Positions 1-5,515 of a stretch of 5,515 bases of DNA are shown piece after piece (within the stretch, counting starts at the first letter, position 1; every line of letters begins with the position of its first letter). Both the position numbers and the translations under genes were made by a program. The notes under the pieces were generated by a model. The model did not search any database. It saw only the letters and a program-made list of their open reading frames with translations, and was not told the DNA's origin. The stretch is from 66-474 sp035572335 (GTDB taxonomy: Bacteria; Pseudomonadota; Gammaproteobacteria; Xanthomonadales; Rhodanobacteraceae), in the NCBI GenBank assembly GCA_035572335.1, contig DATNAW010000230.1:1-5515 (forward strand), written 5' to 3'.

Positions 1-98
1 TAACCGTTTTTCTGGAGGATTTCGACGACGCCGTTCCAACTGGATGAGTCGGCGAACGCGCCGTGGACGAGGACGACGGTGGGCTTGGTGGCGGACAT
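1..98 (-). CDS. alpha/beta-fold hydrolase, N-terminal fragment (runs off left edge)
   Basis: Only the first 32 codons are present. The start ATG (98-96) follows a good Shine-Dalgarno sequence. The visible protein begins MSATKPTVVLVHGAFADSSS and continues with a tryptophan and an amphipathic helix. The hydrophobic first strand followed by HGA (residues 12-14) and a serine-rich turn before Trp21 is the classic oxyanion-hole region of cytosolic alpha/beta hydrolases, especially the roughly 230-260-residue esterase-like group with a VLVHGAFAD signature. The nucleophile elbow and catalytic His lie outside the window, so the catalytic type and substrate are unknown. There is no signal peptide, unlike the fused hydrolase upstream. 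It lies 69 bp downstream of the isochorismatase-family gene on the same strand and is probably the next gene of that operon. The fold is confident; the specific function is not assignable. Confidence 0.85.
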   Translation of the reverse strand, partial: MSATKPTVVLVHGAFADSSSWNGVVEILQKNG

Positions 99-103
99 GA
101 TTG

Positions 104-110
104 TTTCCTC
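104..110 (-). promoter_or_regulatory. ribosome binding site of the left-edge hydrolase
   Basis: GAGGAAA on the minus strand ends five bases before the ATG at 98. This supports that start and independent translation after the 69-bp gap. Confidence 0.6.
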
Positions 111-167
111 GATTGGGAGACCCGGGTCATTGGACAATGAAGGGCGATATGCCGGCCACCGCGCCGG

Positions 168-779
168 TCAGTGACCTTCGACCGCGAAAAGGATGTCCGC
201 GAATCCCTGCGTGGTTTTTTCGCGGTTCCAATCGCGTTGCAATTCGCAGATCAACTGCACCCATCCGACCGGCTTGGCGCCAGCCTGGACGAGGCGCCGC
301 ACGCCAAGCGCATGTGCTTCGGGCGACGTGCCACCGACGCAATCGATCACCGGGTAGACCTCGAAGCCATCCTTGATTGCATCGAGCGCGGGATGGACCA
401 GGCAAACTTCGGTCCAGAGCGCGGCCATGATGAGTTTCCGGCGGCCGGTGGCTTTCACGGCCCGCACGAAATCCTCGTCCTCCCATGCATTGATGGAAGT
501 GCGATCGATGGGACGGACGCCTGCCAGCACCTCCGAGATCTGGTGGATGGTGGGCTGGTTGCGCCCGGTGTTCACGTTCACCGTCGACAACACGACCGGC
601 AGTTCGTAGAGCTTGCCGATGCGCGCGAGCGCGGTGATGTTTGCAACCAACTCACGCTTTGACCGGGATTGGATCGATGAAACCTGCACAGGCTGGAAAT
701 CGATGATCACCAGCGCGGCGTTCTGCGGCGTGAGGAGATGATCGGTGCGCGGATCGCGAATGCTTGCAAACGACGTCAT
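168..779 (-). CDS. isochorismatase-family cysteine hydrolase (YcaC-like)
   Basis: The product is 203 residues, close to E. coli YcaC (about 208), with no signal peptide, so it is probably cytosolic. Visible family hallmarks are the first strand ending in the catalytic Asp (VIIDFQ, Asp27), the block from Arg93 to NAWED (residues 97-101), and the nucleophile strand LWTEVC with Cys126. After these come the GGTSPEAH turn (149-156), the QAGA segment (165-168) and the C-terminal CELQRDW (178-184), all typical of the YcaC-like subgroup. Arg93 sits near where the basic residue of the Asp-Lys/Arg-Cys triad is expected. Family members hydrolyse amides, nitriles or vinyl ethers; many YcaC-like proteins have no known substrate, and none is claimed here. 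True isochorismatase activity is unlikely, because no siderophore genes are nearby. The ATG overlaps the upstream TGA as ATGA, implying translational coupling, and has its own strong ribosome binding site. Confidence 0.9.
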   Translation of the reverse strand: MTSFASIRDPRTDHLLTPQNAALVIIDFQPVQVSSIQSRSKRELVANITALARIGKLYELPVVLSTVNVNTGRNQPTIHQISEVLAGVRPIDRTSINAWEDEDFVRAVKATGRRKLIMAALWTEVCLVHPALDAIKDGFEVYPVIDCVGGTSPEAHALGVRRLVQAGAKPVGWVQLICELQRDWNREKTTQGFADILFAVEGH

Positions 780-2140
780 GGTTTTGCTCCTCTCACTTGG
801 GACGGCGCGTCCGCAGCGACGACATAAGTCGTATCCGTCGGCCCCTGGCCGGTGATGTAGACGACCGTCGGCAGGTTTCCGGTGAAGGCGAAATGCGGCT
901 CGCCCGCGGGCTCGGTGTAGAAACCGCCGGGGCCGAGCGTGCGCGCAGCGGCTTCATTGGCCTGCTTGCCGTATCCGAAATGCCATTCGCCGGAAACGAC
1001 GAGGGCGGTGCGGTTGTCGCGATGGCTGTGGGAAGCGATGTGCGCATGGGCCGGGACGCGGATCTCGATCGCATAGGCGCCCGGCGCAGCCGGATTTCCC
1101 GAGAGGACGGTTGTCTGGATACCGCTGATTCCGGACGTTCCGGCCCCAGCACCGCCTCGTGCGATCGCGTCGACCTCCGGACGCGTCAGCCGGACTTGCG
1201 CCAGCCCGGCGTGCGCATCGAAGAAAGTCCGGATGGCCCCAACCGTTGCCTGCGGCTGCTCTTCCATCAGCCAATGTCCAGATCCGGGGATCACGACCTC
1301 ATGCACGTCATCCGCGGCAAATCGCATCACGAAAGCCATGGTGGATCCGAAGGAATGGTCGCCGCCAATGGCGAGCACCGGCATCTGCAGGCGCCCGCGC
1401 GCCAATGACGCGCGGTTGTCGATGGCGTCCTGGTCGAAAGCCGCGAACTGCATGAAGCCCGCGTGCATCCGCCCCGGTCGCGCATAGAGCGCCGCGTAGT
1501 GACGGCGGGAAGCTTCGGGAAAATGCGCCGGGTTCGCGGAAAACTCGTTCCAGAACCGGTCGAGATAGATGCGCTCGCGCCCTGCCACGAGGCGTTCCAT
1601 GTCGGGTCCGCCGAAGCGGAAATGCCAAAGCAGCGGGTTCTTGAGGATTTCGTCCCACGGCCCGATCCCCGGCACCGGCGCGTCCATCATCACCAGCAGC
1701 GTCGTGCGTTTCGGGTAGGCCTCGGCGAATGCAAACGCGACCATGTTGCCGATGTCGTGGCCAACGATGTCGGCTTGCTGGATGTGCAGCGCGTCGAGCA
1801 CGCCGGCGATGTCTTTCGCCTGATTTTTCTTCGTGAAGCCCTCCGCGGCGACCGCCGAGAGTCCCATTCCCCGCAGGTCCGGTACGACGACGGTGTGGTC
1901 GCGCGCGAGGTTCGCCGCCAAGGGGATCCACATGTCTCCGGTATCGCCGTATCCATGGATCAGTACCACGGCGGGCCCCGATCCTCCGACGCGGACGTGC
2001 AGGGTGGTTCCGTTGGTCTGGATTTCCTGTGTGCGAAAACCGGCCGGGAACGAAAAACCGTCGGCTTGCGCCGGACGAGGCGCAAGGGACAAGAACACGA
2101 TCACCAAGGCGCAGGTCCGGAAAACGTTACGCATTTCCAT
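776..2140 (-). CDS. exported alpha/beta hydrolase (Asp nucleophile, epoxide hydrolase/dehalogenase-like) fused to C-terminal cupin
   Basis: The product is 454 residues. Residues 1-26 form a signal peptide with a basic start, a hydrophobic core and an AQA cleavage site before Asp27, so the protein is probably periplasmic. Residues about 36-310 are an alpha/beta hydrolase: HG at 62-63 (oxyanion loop), DLRGMG at 88-93, a nucleophile elbow GHDIG with Asp129 in place of Ser, acid candidates Asp153 and Asp261, and catalytic His289 in GSGHW. Asp at the elbow is the pattern of epoxide hydrolases and haloalkane/haloacetate dehalogenases, which work through an ester intermediate on the enzyme. Residues about 340-440 are a cupin: HSH (His371, His373), then PAGEPH with His416. 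The usual motif-1 Glu is Arg/Thr (377/378). The fusion is long for an epoxide hydrolase-like enzyme (usually about 290-330), because of the cupin. Start: ATG 2140 sits six bases after AAGGA; ATG 2146 abuts it, and ATG 2134 is also possible. The substrate is unknown. Confidence 0.88.
   Translation of the reverse strand: MEMRNVFRTCALVIVFLSLAPRPAQADGFSFPAGFRTQEIQTNGTTLHVRVGGSGPAVVLIHGYGDTGDMWIPLAANLARDHTVVVPDLRGMGLSAVAAEGFTKKNQAKDIAGVLDALHIQQADIVGHDIGNMVAFAFAEAYPKRTTLLVMMDAPVPGIGPWDEILKNPLLWHFRFGGPDMERLVAGRERIYLDRFWNEFSANPAHFPEASRRHYAALYARPGRMHAGFMQFAAFDQDAIDNRASLARGRLQMPVLAIGGDHSFGSTMAFVMRFAADDVHEVVIPGSGHWLMEEQPQATVGAIRTFFDAHAGLAQVRLTRPEVDAIARGGAGAGTSGISGIQTTVLSGNPAAPGAYAIEIRVPAHAHIASHSHRDNRTALVVSGEWHFGYGKQANEAAARTLGPGGFYTEPAGEPHFAFTGNLPTVVYITGQGPTDTTYVVAADAPSQVRGAKP
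787..794 (-). promoter_or_regulatory. strong ribosome binding site of the isochorismatase-family gene
   Basis: GAGAGGAG on the minus strand lies inside the last codons of the upstream fusion gene, seven bases before the ATG at 779. It fixes the start and, with the ATGA overlap, shows the two genes are co-translated from one message. Confidence 0.7.
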
Positions 2141-2146
2141 GGACAT

Positions 2147-2154
2147 TCCTTCCC
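2147..2154 (-). promoter_or_regulatory. ribosome binding site deciding the start of the hydrolase-cupin gene
   Basis: GGGAAGGA on the minus strand touches the ATG at 2146 directly but lies six bases before the ATG at 2140. The spacing favours 2140; the two choices differ by only two residues. Confidence 0.55.
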
Positions 2155-2220
2155 GAAAGCGACGTTGCGCTTTTGAGTCTGGTTGTCCGCGTGGGGTAAA
2201 TCTTGAAGTTCTTTATCGCG

Positions 2221-2232
2221 TTTTCGCGAAAA
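2221..2232. promoter_or_regulatory. 12-bp perfect palindrome, possible operator, between regulator and hydrolase-cupin gene
   Basis: TTTTCGCGAAAA is a perfect dyad in the 104-bp gap between the AraC-type gene stop (2245) and the hydrolase-cupin start. An 8-bp word, GCGCTTTT at 2167-2174, recurs in inverted form at 2229-2236, overlapping the palindrome's right side. No run of T follows in either direction, so a terminator is unlikely. AraC-family proteins usually bind direct repeats, so the binding factor, if any, is unknown. I see no convincing -35/-10 pair in the gap. Confidence 0.3.
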
Positions 2233-2244
2233 GCGCCGTGGCGT

Positions 2245-3207
2245 TCACAGAACCTGCTTTCGCCAAGCGCCAGGGCTCGCTCCGACGATGCCGGTAAAGA
2301 CGCGGGTGAAATGGCTTTGGTCCGAGAAGCCGCACGCGATGGCGACGTCACTGAGCGATCGATCGGCGTCCCGCAACAGCGACTTGGCGTGCAGCACACG
2401 TTGCAGCAACAGCCAGCGATGCGGCGGCATCCCCATGCTCTGCTTGAAGGCACGGGCGAAATAGCTCGCCGAAAGGGCGCACGCTGCGGCGGGTTCGGAA
2501 AGCGAGATGTCCTCGTCCAATCGCGCAATCATGAGTTCGGTCGCGCAGCGCAGCTGCCAGGGTGCGAGTGTGCCGTGCTTTCCGTACTCCGGCAGGCGCA
2601 TGCTGCCGAAGGCGGTCGCGAAATAGGTGTGCGTCGCAAGCAGGATATGCTCGGCATACATCGCGCCCATTTCTCCCGGGCGGTCGAGCGCGGGCAAGAG
2701 TGCTTCGCCGAGATGCCAGGTGGTCTCGTCGAAGACACCACGCTCGCAGGTGAGCGTCTGGATTCGCGGCGCGCCCCGCTCGTCGGCGATTTCGTCGAGC
2801 GTCGCACGCGACACGTAGAAGTGCAGCACATCGAACGGACTCTGCAGGTTTGCAGTCGGCTCTTCTCCCAAGTCGACGATGCTGGTGGTTCGTGCGCCAT
2901 AGCCTCCGCGATGGACAGACCGGCCACCGATGAAAAGTTCGCGCTTGGGCGAGTCGCGTAATTGCAGGAGAACCGAAAACGCGGCTTCCGCGGGCATCGG
3001 GGATGTCAACCCGTGTCCCGGCGTGTCGCGCCGGACGCGCGTCACCGCGAGTTTCGACTTCCGCAGGGTGCTGGTAACGAGTTGCGAACTCGCATCGATC
3101 CTGAAGTGTTTCGCCAACCCTTCGCCGTAGGCGCCCGCGATTGGCTGCAGCCCCTCCGCTGTCGGAGGTTTCGGCGCAGTGAATAACGGCGGTCGCTGAG
3201 CATACAT
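2245..3207 (-). CDS. AraC-family transcriptional regulator
   Basis: The product is 320 residues, a usual length for full AraC-family regulators. Residues about 40-200 are an N-terminal sensing region of the type that precedes AraC domains, with VTRVRRD at 55-61 and an effector or dimerisation region of unknown ligand. Residues about 219-318 carry the double helix-turn-helix. The first helix pair is around 235-257 (ALSASYFARAFKQSMG). The linker helix follows, with HRWLLLQRVLHAKSLL at 263-278. The second pair is around 284-305, with the family signature DVAIACGFSDQSHFTRVF. It heads a run of same-strand genes and probably controls the hydrolase operon and itself. The ATG at 3207 is preceded immediately by an in-frame TGA, so no upstream start exists, yet no Shine-Dalgarno sequence is visible. 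The family call is firm; the inducer and target are inferred from position only. Confidence 0.93.
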   Translation of the reverse strand: MYAQRPPLFTAPKPPTAEGLQPIAGAYGEGLAKHFRIDASSQLVTSTLRKSKLAVTRVRRDTPGHGLTSPMPAEAAFSVLLQLRDSPKRELFIGGRSVHRGGYGARTTSIVDLGEEPTANLQSPFDVLHFYVSRATLDEIADERGAPRIQTLTCERGVFDETTWHLGEALLPALDRPGEMGAMYAEHILLATHTYFATAFGSMRLPEYGKHGTLAPWQLRCATELMIARLDEDISLSEPAAACALSASYFARAFKQSMGMPPHRWLLLQRVLHAKSLLRDADRSLSDVAIACGFSDQSHFTRVFTGIVGASPGAWRKQVL

Positions 3208-3240
3208 CGATGATCAGGATGGGTTGCCGCTGGTGCCGAC

Positions 3241-3246
3241 TGTCAA
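3241..3246 (-). promoter_or_regulatory. possible -35 box of the AraC-family gene
   Basis: A perfect TTGACA on the minus strand is centred about 36 bases before the A of the ATG at 3207. No good -10 follows; the best is CATCCT after a 19-base spacer (three of six matches). If the box is used, transcription would begin at or very near the ATG, giving a leaderless message. That would agree with the missing Shine-Dalgarno sequence. A chance match is quite possible. Confidence 0.25.
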
Positions 3247-3345
3247 GTCTGGGTAGGGGTTCCCCGGGATTGCCGGGGGGCAGGTTGACCTTGCCGCAGT
3301 TGCCGTTTCCGTCTTGGTCGGGCGGCCGTTGGCGCAACGCCGACG

Positions 3346-3368
3346 GCACCTTCGACTTGAAAAGGTGC
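3346..3368. repeat. short inverted repeat (7-bp stem, 9-base loop)
   Basis: GCACCTT at 3346-3352 pairs with AAGGTGC at 3362-3368. It is the best AT-containing hairpin downstream of the CNNM-type gene on the minus strand, about 127 bases past its stop, but it lacks a U tract. A third copy of the AAGGTGC word lies at 3426-3432, so alternative pairing is possible. Its role is unknown. Confidence 0.35.
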
Positions 3369-3494
3369 AAACGAAGCGTGGAGATCGAGGGGCGAGCTTG
3401 AATGCGCGCGCTGAAAAGCTCCCTGAAGGTGCCAGCGACCTTGCCGGAGAACGCCTACTGTTTCACAAAGGATCGCGGGTTTCAACGGGATCCG

Positions 3495-4853
3495 CTAGCC
3501 GTCATCCAGTTCCGCTTCAGCGGTCTGCCCGCCCTCGGCGACCGTTGAAACCAGCACCTTGTCAATCCGTGCCCCATCAAGGTCGACGACCTCGAACTTC
3601 AATCCGTGCCAGGTGACGCTTTCGCCCTCGACGGGGATGCGCCCCAGCATTTCGATGAGCATGCCGGCGAGGGTGTAATAGTCGCCTTCCTCTTCGTTCG
3701 GCAGTTCGTCGAGTTTCAGCAGTTCGCGCAGGTCGTCGGTGGCGAGTGAACCGGAAACCAGCCAGCTGCCGTCGTCGCGGCGCAGTGCGGACGTGTTGCC
3801 GGCCGCGCCGCCGGTGCCGTTGCCCGCCGGGTGGCCGACCACTGCGGTCAGCACGTCGTTCAAGGTGACCAGGCCTTCGATGTCGCCGTATTCGTCCACC
3901 ACCAGCGCGAACGGCGTTTTGGCGTCGCGGAATTCATCCAGCAGGTCCAGCGCGCGCGTTGTGGCGGGCACGAACAGCGGCTTGGTCAACTTGCGGAACA
4001 GGTCGAGACGCGGCTGTTTGGCGGCGTCCGGATCCTGGGCCAGCGATTGCAACAGGCGTTTGACTTCCAGGACGCCCAGCACTTCTTCTTCGCCTTCGCG
4101 ATAGACGGGATAACGCGAGTACGGCGTCGCGCGCAGCACCGCGAGGTTTTCGGCCAGCGGCGCGGCCGCATCCAGCCACGCGATGCGTGGGCGCGGCGTC
4201 ATCACGCTGTCCACCGTGCGGTCGCCCAGCCGCAGCACGCGGTTGACCATGTTGCGTTCGTCGAGGTCCAGCACGCCTTGTTCGGCGCCTTCGGCGACCA
4301 GCAGGCGGATTTCCTCTTCGCTTACTTTCTCGCGCGTGACGCGGTTCAGTCGCAGCACCCGCAGTACGCCGCTCGTGATGATGTCGAGGAACCACACGAA
4401 CGGCGCCATCACCCACGACATCACCTGCATGGGAAACGCCACGATCTGCGCGATGCGCTCGGGCGCGACCAGTGCGGCACGCTTGGGCACCAGCTCGCCC
4501 ACGGTGATGTTGATGGTGGTGACCAATATGAAGCCCAGCACCAGGCCGATCACCAGTGACGCGTGTTCGGCGATCGGCGCGCCGATGCGCGTGAGCCAGC
4601 CGCGGATGGCGTCGCTGATCGAGGTGCCGGTGGCGGCGCCGGTGATCAGCGTGATCAGGGTGATGCCGACCTGCACCGTGGACAGGAAGCGGTCGGGTCG
4701 TTGGGCCAATCGCAGCGCCACCTGCGCGCGCGTGCTGGTGCGGGCCATGTAGCGCAAGCGGCTCTTGCGCGAAGCGATCAGCGCGATTTCGGCCAGCGCG
4801 AAAAACGCGTTGCCAAGCGCCAGCACCAATACCAGGCCAAGTTCGGTCAGCAT
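3495..4853 (-). CDS. CNNM/CorC-type hemolysin-family membrane protein (DUF21, two CBS, CorC_HlyC)
   Basis: The product is 452 residues, very near E. coli YtfL and related proteins (about 440-450). The order is complete. A DUF21/CNNM membrane domain spans about 1-175, with hydrophobic segments near 4-26, 60-78, 98-118 and 136-160 and the signatures FFALAEIALIASRKSRL (17-33) and VGELVPKR (118-125). CBS 1 starts at the MTPR motif (218-221), and CBS 2 (about 290-340) contains FALVVDEYGDIEGLVTLNDV. A C-terminal CorC_HlyC domain (about 353-437) ends in FEVVDLDGARIDKVLV. Family members are linked to magnesium/cobalt efflux or membrane ion homeostasis, with CBS domains binding adenine nucleotides; 'hemolysin' is a historical name. 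The start at 4853 is chosen because MLTELGLVLVLALGNAFFAL aligns with the usual N-terminus. Longer in-frame starts at 4931 and 5087 would add untypical residues and enter the divergent gene's promoter or coding region. No clear Shine-Dalgarno sequence is present. Transported ion unproven. Confidence 0.93.
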   Translation of the reverse strand: MLTELGLVLVLALGNAFFALAEIALIASRKSRLRYMARTSTRAQVALRLAQRPDRFLSTVQVGITLITLITGAATGTSISDAIRGWLTRIGAPIAEHASLVIGLVLGFILVTTINITVGELVPKRAALVAPERIAQIVAFPMQVMSWVMAPFVWFLDIITSGVLRVLRLNRVTREKVSEEEIRLLVAEGAEQGVLDLDERNMVNRVLRLGDRTVDSVMTPRPRIAWLDAAAPLAENLAVLRATPYSRYPVYREGEEEVLGVLEVKRLLQSLAQDPDAAKQPRLDLFRKLTKPLFVPATTRALDLLDEFRDAKTPFALVVDEYGDIEGLVTLNDVLTAVVGHPAGNGTGGAAGNTSALRRDDGSWLVSGSLATDDLRELLKLDELPNEEEGDYYTLAGMLIEMLGRIPVEGESVTWHGLKFEVVDLDGARIDKVLVSTVAEGGQTAEAELDDG

Positions 4854-4960
4854 CGGGGCTGCGCGGGAGGTTCCATGCCGGGAGTTTAGCAAGCGCGGAT
4901 GCTTCGGGCCCGTGGCGTGCTCGTGTACCATTTGCGTGGTCGGATACAGGATGGATCGCC
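4854..4960. promoter_or_regulatory. 107-bp divergent promoter region between CNNM-type and DUF47 genes
   Basis: The two flanking genes start in opposite directions, so both promoters should be here. For the plus strand, TACCAT at 4926-4931 matches four of six -10 positions, but the paired -35 (TTCGGG at 4903-4908, 17-base spacer) is poor. An 8-bp palindrome, CGGGCCCG, lies at 4905-4912. I find no PHO-box-like direct repeats. The placement is sound; the individual boxes are weak. Confidence 0.4.
4948..4951 (+). promoter_or_regulatory. ribosome binding site of the DUF47 gene
   Basis: AGGA lies nine bases before the ATG at 4961. This favours 4961 over the next in-frame ATG at 4979, which would lose six residues and has no comparable site. 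Confidence 0.5.
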
Positions 4961-5515
4961 ATGTTTTCGCTGCAGACCATGTTCGGCAAAGGGGACCGTT
5001 TCTATACCCTTCTGGAATCCAGCGCCGGCGCCGCCCGCGACGGGGCCAAGGCGCTGCAGGCGCTGCTCGAAGCGCATGGCGAACCAATGCTGCTGGATGG
5101 TTTTCGCGCTGCCCGCCGCCGCGAGAAGGAACTGGCGGCGCAGATCAGCGAAGCGCTGGTCAACACCTTCGTCACCGCGCTGGATCGCGAGGACATCGAG
5201 GCGATGTCGTCCGCGCTTTACCGCATCCCCAAGACGATCGAGAAGTTCGCCGAGCGCTACGTGATCGTGGCGAAGCGGGTCGAGGGGATCGATTTCGCCT
5301 CGCGCGGCGGCCTGCTGATGAGCGCGACCGACGGCGTCGCGGAAATGGTGAGCGAACTGCGCAACGGCATGAGCATTGGCCGCATGCGCAAATTGCAGGA
5401 TCGCCTGCAGGCCACCGAGTCGGAGGCCGACCGGCTGCTGCTGGAGCCGTACCGCACGCTTTACCTCGGCAGCGACGATCCGATCCGGATGATGCTGGTG
5501 AAGGATCTGTTCGAG
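4961..5515 (+). CDS. DUF47-family PhoU-like protein, likely Pit phosphate-transporter accessory (runs off right edge)
   Basis: The frame stays open for 185 codons to the window end. The family is usually about 205-215 residues, so only some 20-30 residues should be missing. The protein begins MFSLQTMFGKGDRFYTLLES and is almost entirely helical, with no signal peptide or membrane segment. Family marks are the FGKGDRFY start (8-15), LDREDIEAMSSALYRI (74-89), IEKFAERY (93-100) and the acidic ESEAD (153-157), an ExxxD motif of the PhoU type that can bind metal. DUF47 proteins are distant PhoU relatives, commonly encoded just before a Pit-type inorganic phosphate transporter and thought to modulate it from the cytoplasm. 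The expected pit gene would lie right of the window. The gene is divergent from the CNNM-type gene with a 107-bp shared control region. Family call is firm; the regulatory role is by analogy. Confidence 0.92.
   Translation, partial: MFSLQTMFGKGDRFYTLLESSAGAARDGAKALQALLEAHGEPMLLDGFRAARRREKELAAQISEALVNTFVTALDREDIEAMSSALYRIPKTIEKFAERYVIVAKRVEGIDFASRGGLLMSATDGVAEMVSELRNGMSIGRMRKLQDRLQATESEADRLLLEPYRTLYLGSDDPIRMMLVKDLFE

Larger units (their letters stand above)
3208..3494. other. 287-bp intergenic region, no credible gene, hairpin-rich
   Basis: No frame here has a recognisable protein or a convincing ribosome binding site. Three short hairpins follow each other: 3262-3278 (CCCCGG/CCGGGG, 5-base loop), 3324-3341 (GGC-CGTTG/CAACG-CC with one bulged base) and 3346-3368 (GCACCTT/AAGGTGC, 9-base loop). 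GGCACCTTC at 3345-3353 also pairs with GAAGGTGCC at 3425-3433. A 13-base word is repeated directly with one mismatch (3287-3299 and 3437-3449). None of the hairpins is followed by a T run, so intrinsic termination of the gene upstream (3495-4853) is not evident. The region could be an intergenic repeat remnant or simply GC-rich spacer. Confidence 0.5.

Noticed and set aside
152..167. CCGGC/GCCGG hairpin right after the isochorismatase-family stop
   Set aside because: A five-pair stem without a T run in GC-rich DNA; a terminator between these two genes is not supported.
1463..2176. Plus-strand 237-codon open frame opposite the hydrolase-cupin gene
   Set aside because: It is antisense to a gene with clear domains, shows no recognisable motif, and is the usual GC-rich shadow frame.
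3262..3278. CCCCGG/CCGGGG hairpin as an intrinsic terminator
   Set aside because: The stem is short and no T run follows on either strand.
2348..3370. Minus-strand 340-codon frame overlapping the AraC-type gene
   Set aside because: It is Arg/Ala-rich and out of frame with a clear double helix-turn-helix protein, so it is a shadow.
3243..3485. Small minus-strand frame of 80 codons in the spacer
   Set aside because: It has no ribosome binding site, no recognised motif and a biased composition; it cannot be supported as a gene.
3831..4559. Plus-strand 242-codon open frame opposite the CNNM-type gene, rich in His and Gln
   Set aside because: Its composition is the mirror of a hydrophobic and acidic coding frame; there is no domain and no ribosome binding site.
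4854..5087. N-terminal extension of the CNNM-type protein to a start at 5087 (530 residues)
   Set aside because: The added residues do not resemble the family, and the extension overlaps the start of the convincing DUF47 gene on the other strand.
1..5515. CRISPR array, tRNA, rRNA, insertion sequence or integrase
   Set aside because: No regularly spaced repeats, tRNA-like cloverleaf or transposase/integrase motifs were seen on either strand.

Overview
The window is GC-rich, densely packed bacterial DNA with a Gram-negative look: a Sec signal peptide, a DUF47/PhoU-like gene and a CNNM-type membrane protein arranged divergently. The codon style and gene content suggest a gammaproteobacterium, possibly of the Xanthomonadales/Lysobacterales group. 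That placement is an inference from general resemblance, not from a marker gene.

Left part (about 1-3207, all minus strand). Read in transcription order this is an AraC-family regulator (3207 to 2245), a 104-bp gap holding a 12-bp palindrome, an exported alpha/beta hydrolase fused to a C-terminal cupin (2140 to 776), a YcaC-like isochorismatase-family cysteine hydrolase overlapping it by four bases (779 to 168), a 69-bp gap, and the first 32 codons of a second alpha/beta hydrolase that runs off the left edge (98 to 1). This looks like a regulator-led accessory operon of small-molecule hydrolases. The substrate cannot be read from the sequence.

Middle (3208-3494). This 287-bp stretch has no credible gene. 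It holds an isolated TTGACA box just upstream of the regulator, three short hairpins and a few repeated short words. It separates two convergently oriented functional blocks only in the sense of content: the genes on both sides lie on the minus strand.

Right part (3495-5515). A CNNM/CorC-type membrane protein (DUF21, two CBS domains and a CorC_HlyC domain; minus strand) is divergent from a DUF47 PhoU-like protein (plus strand, cut by the right edge after 185 codons). DUF47 genes usually precede a Pit phosphate transporter gene, so pit is the expected next gene outside the window. This block looks like ordinary housekeeping ion and phosphate homeostasis.

I do not see a clearly new system. The most distinctive item is the exported Asp-nucleophile hydrolase-cupin fusion inside the hydrolase operon.
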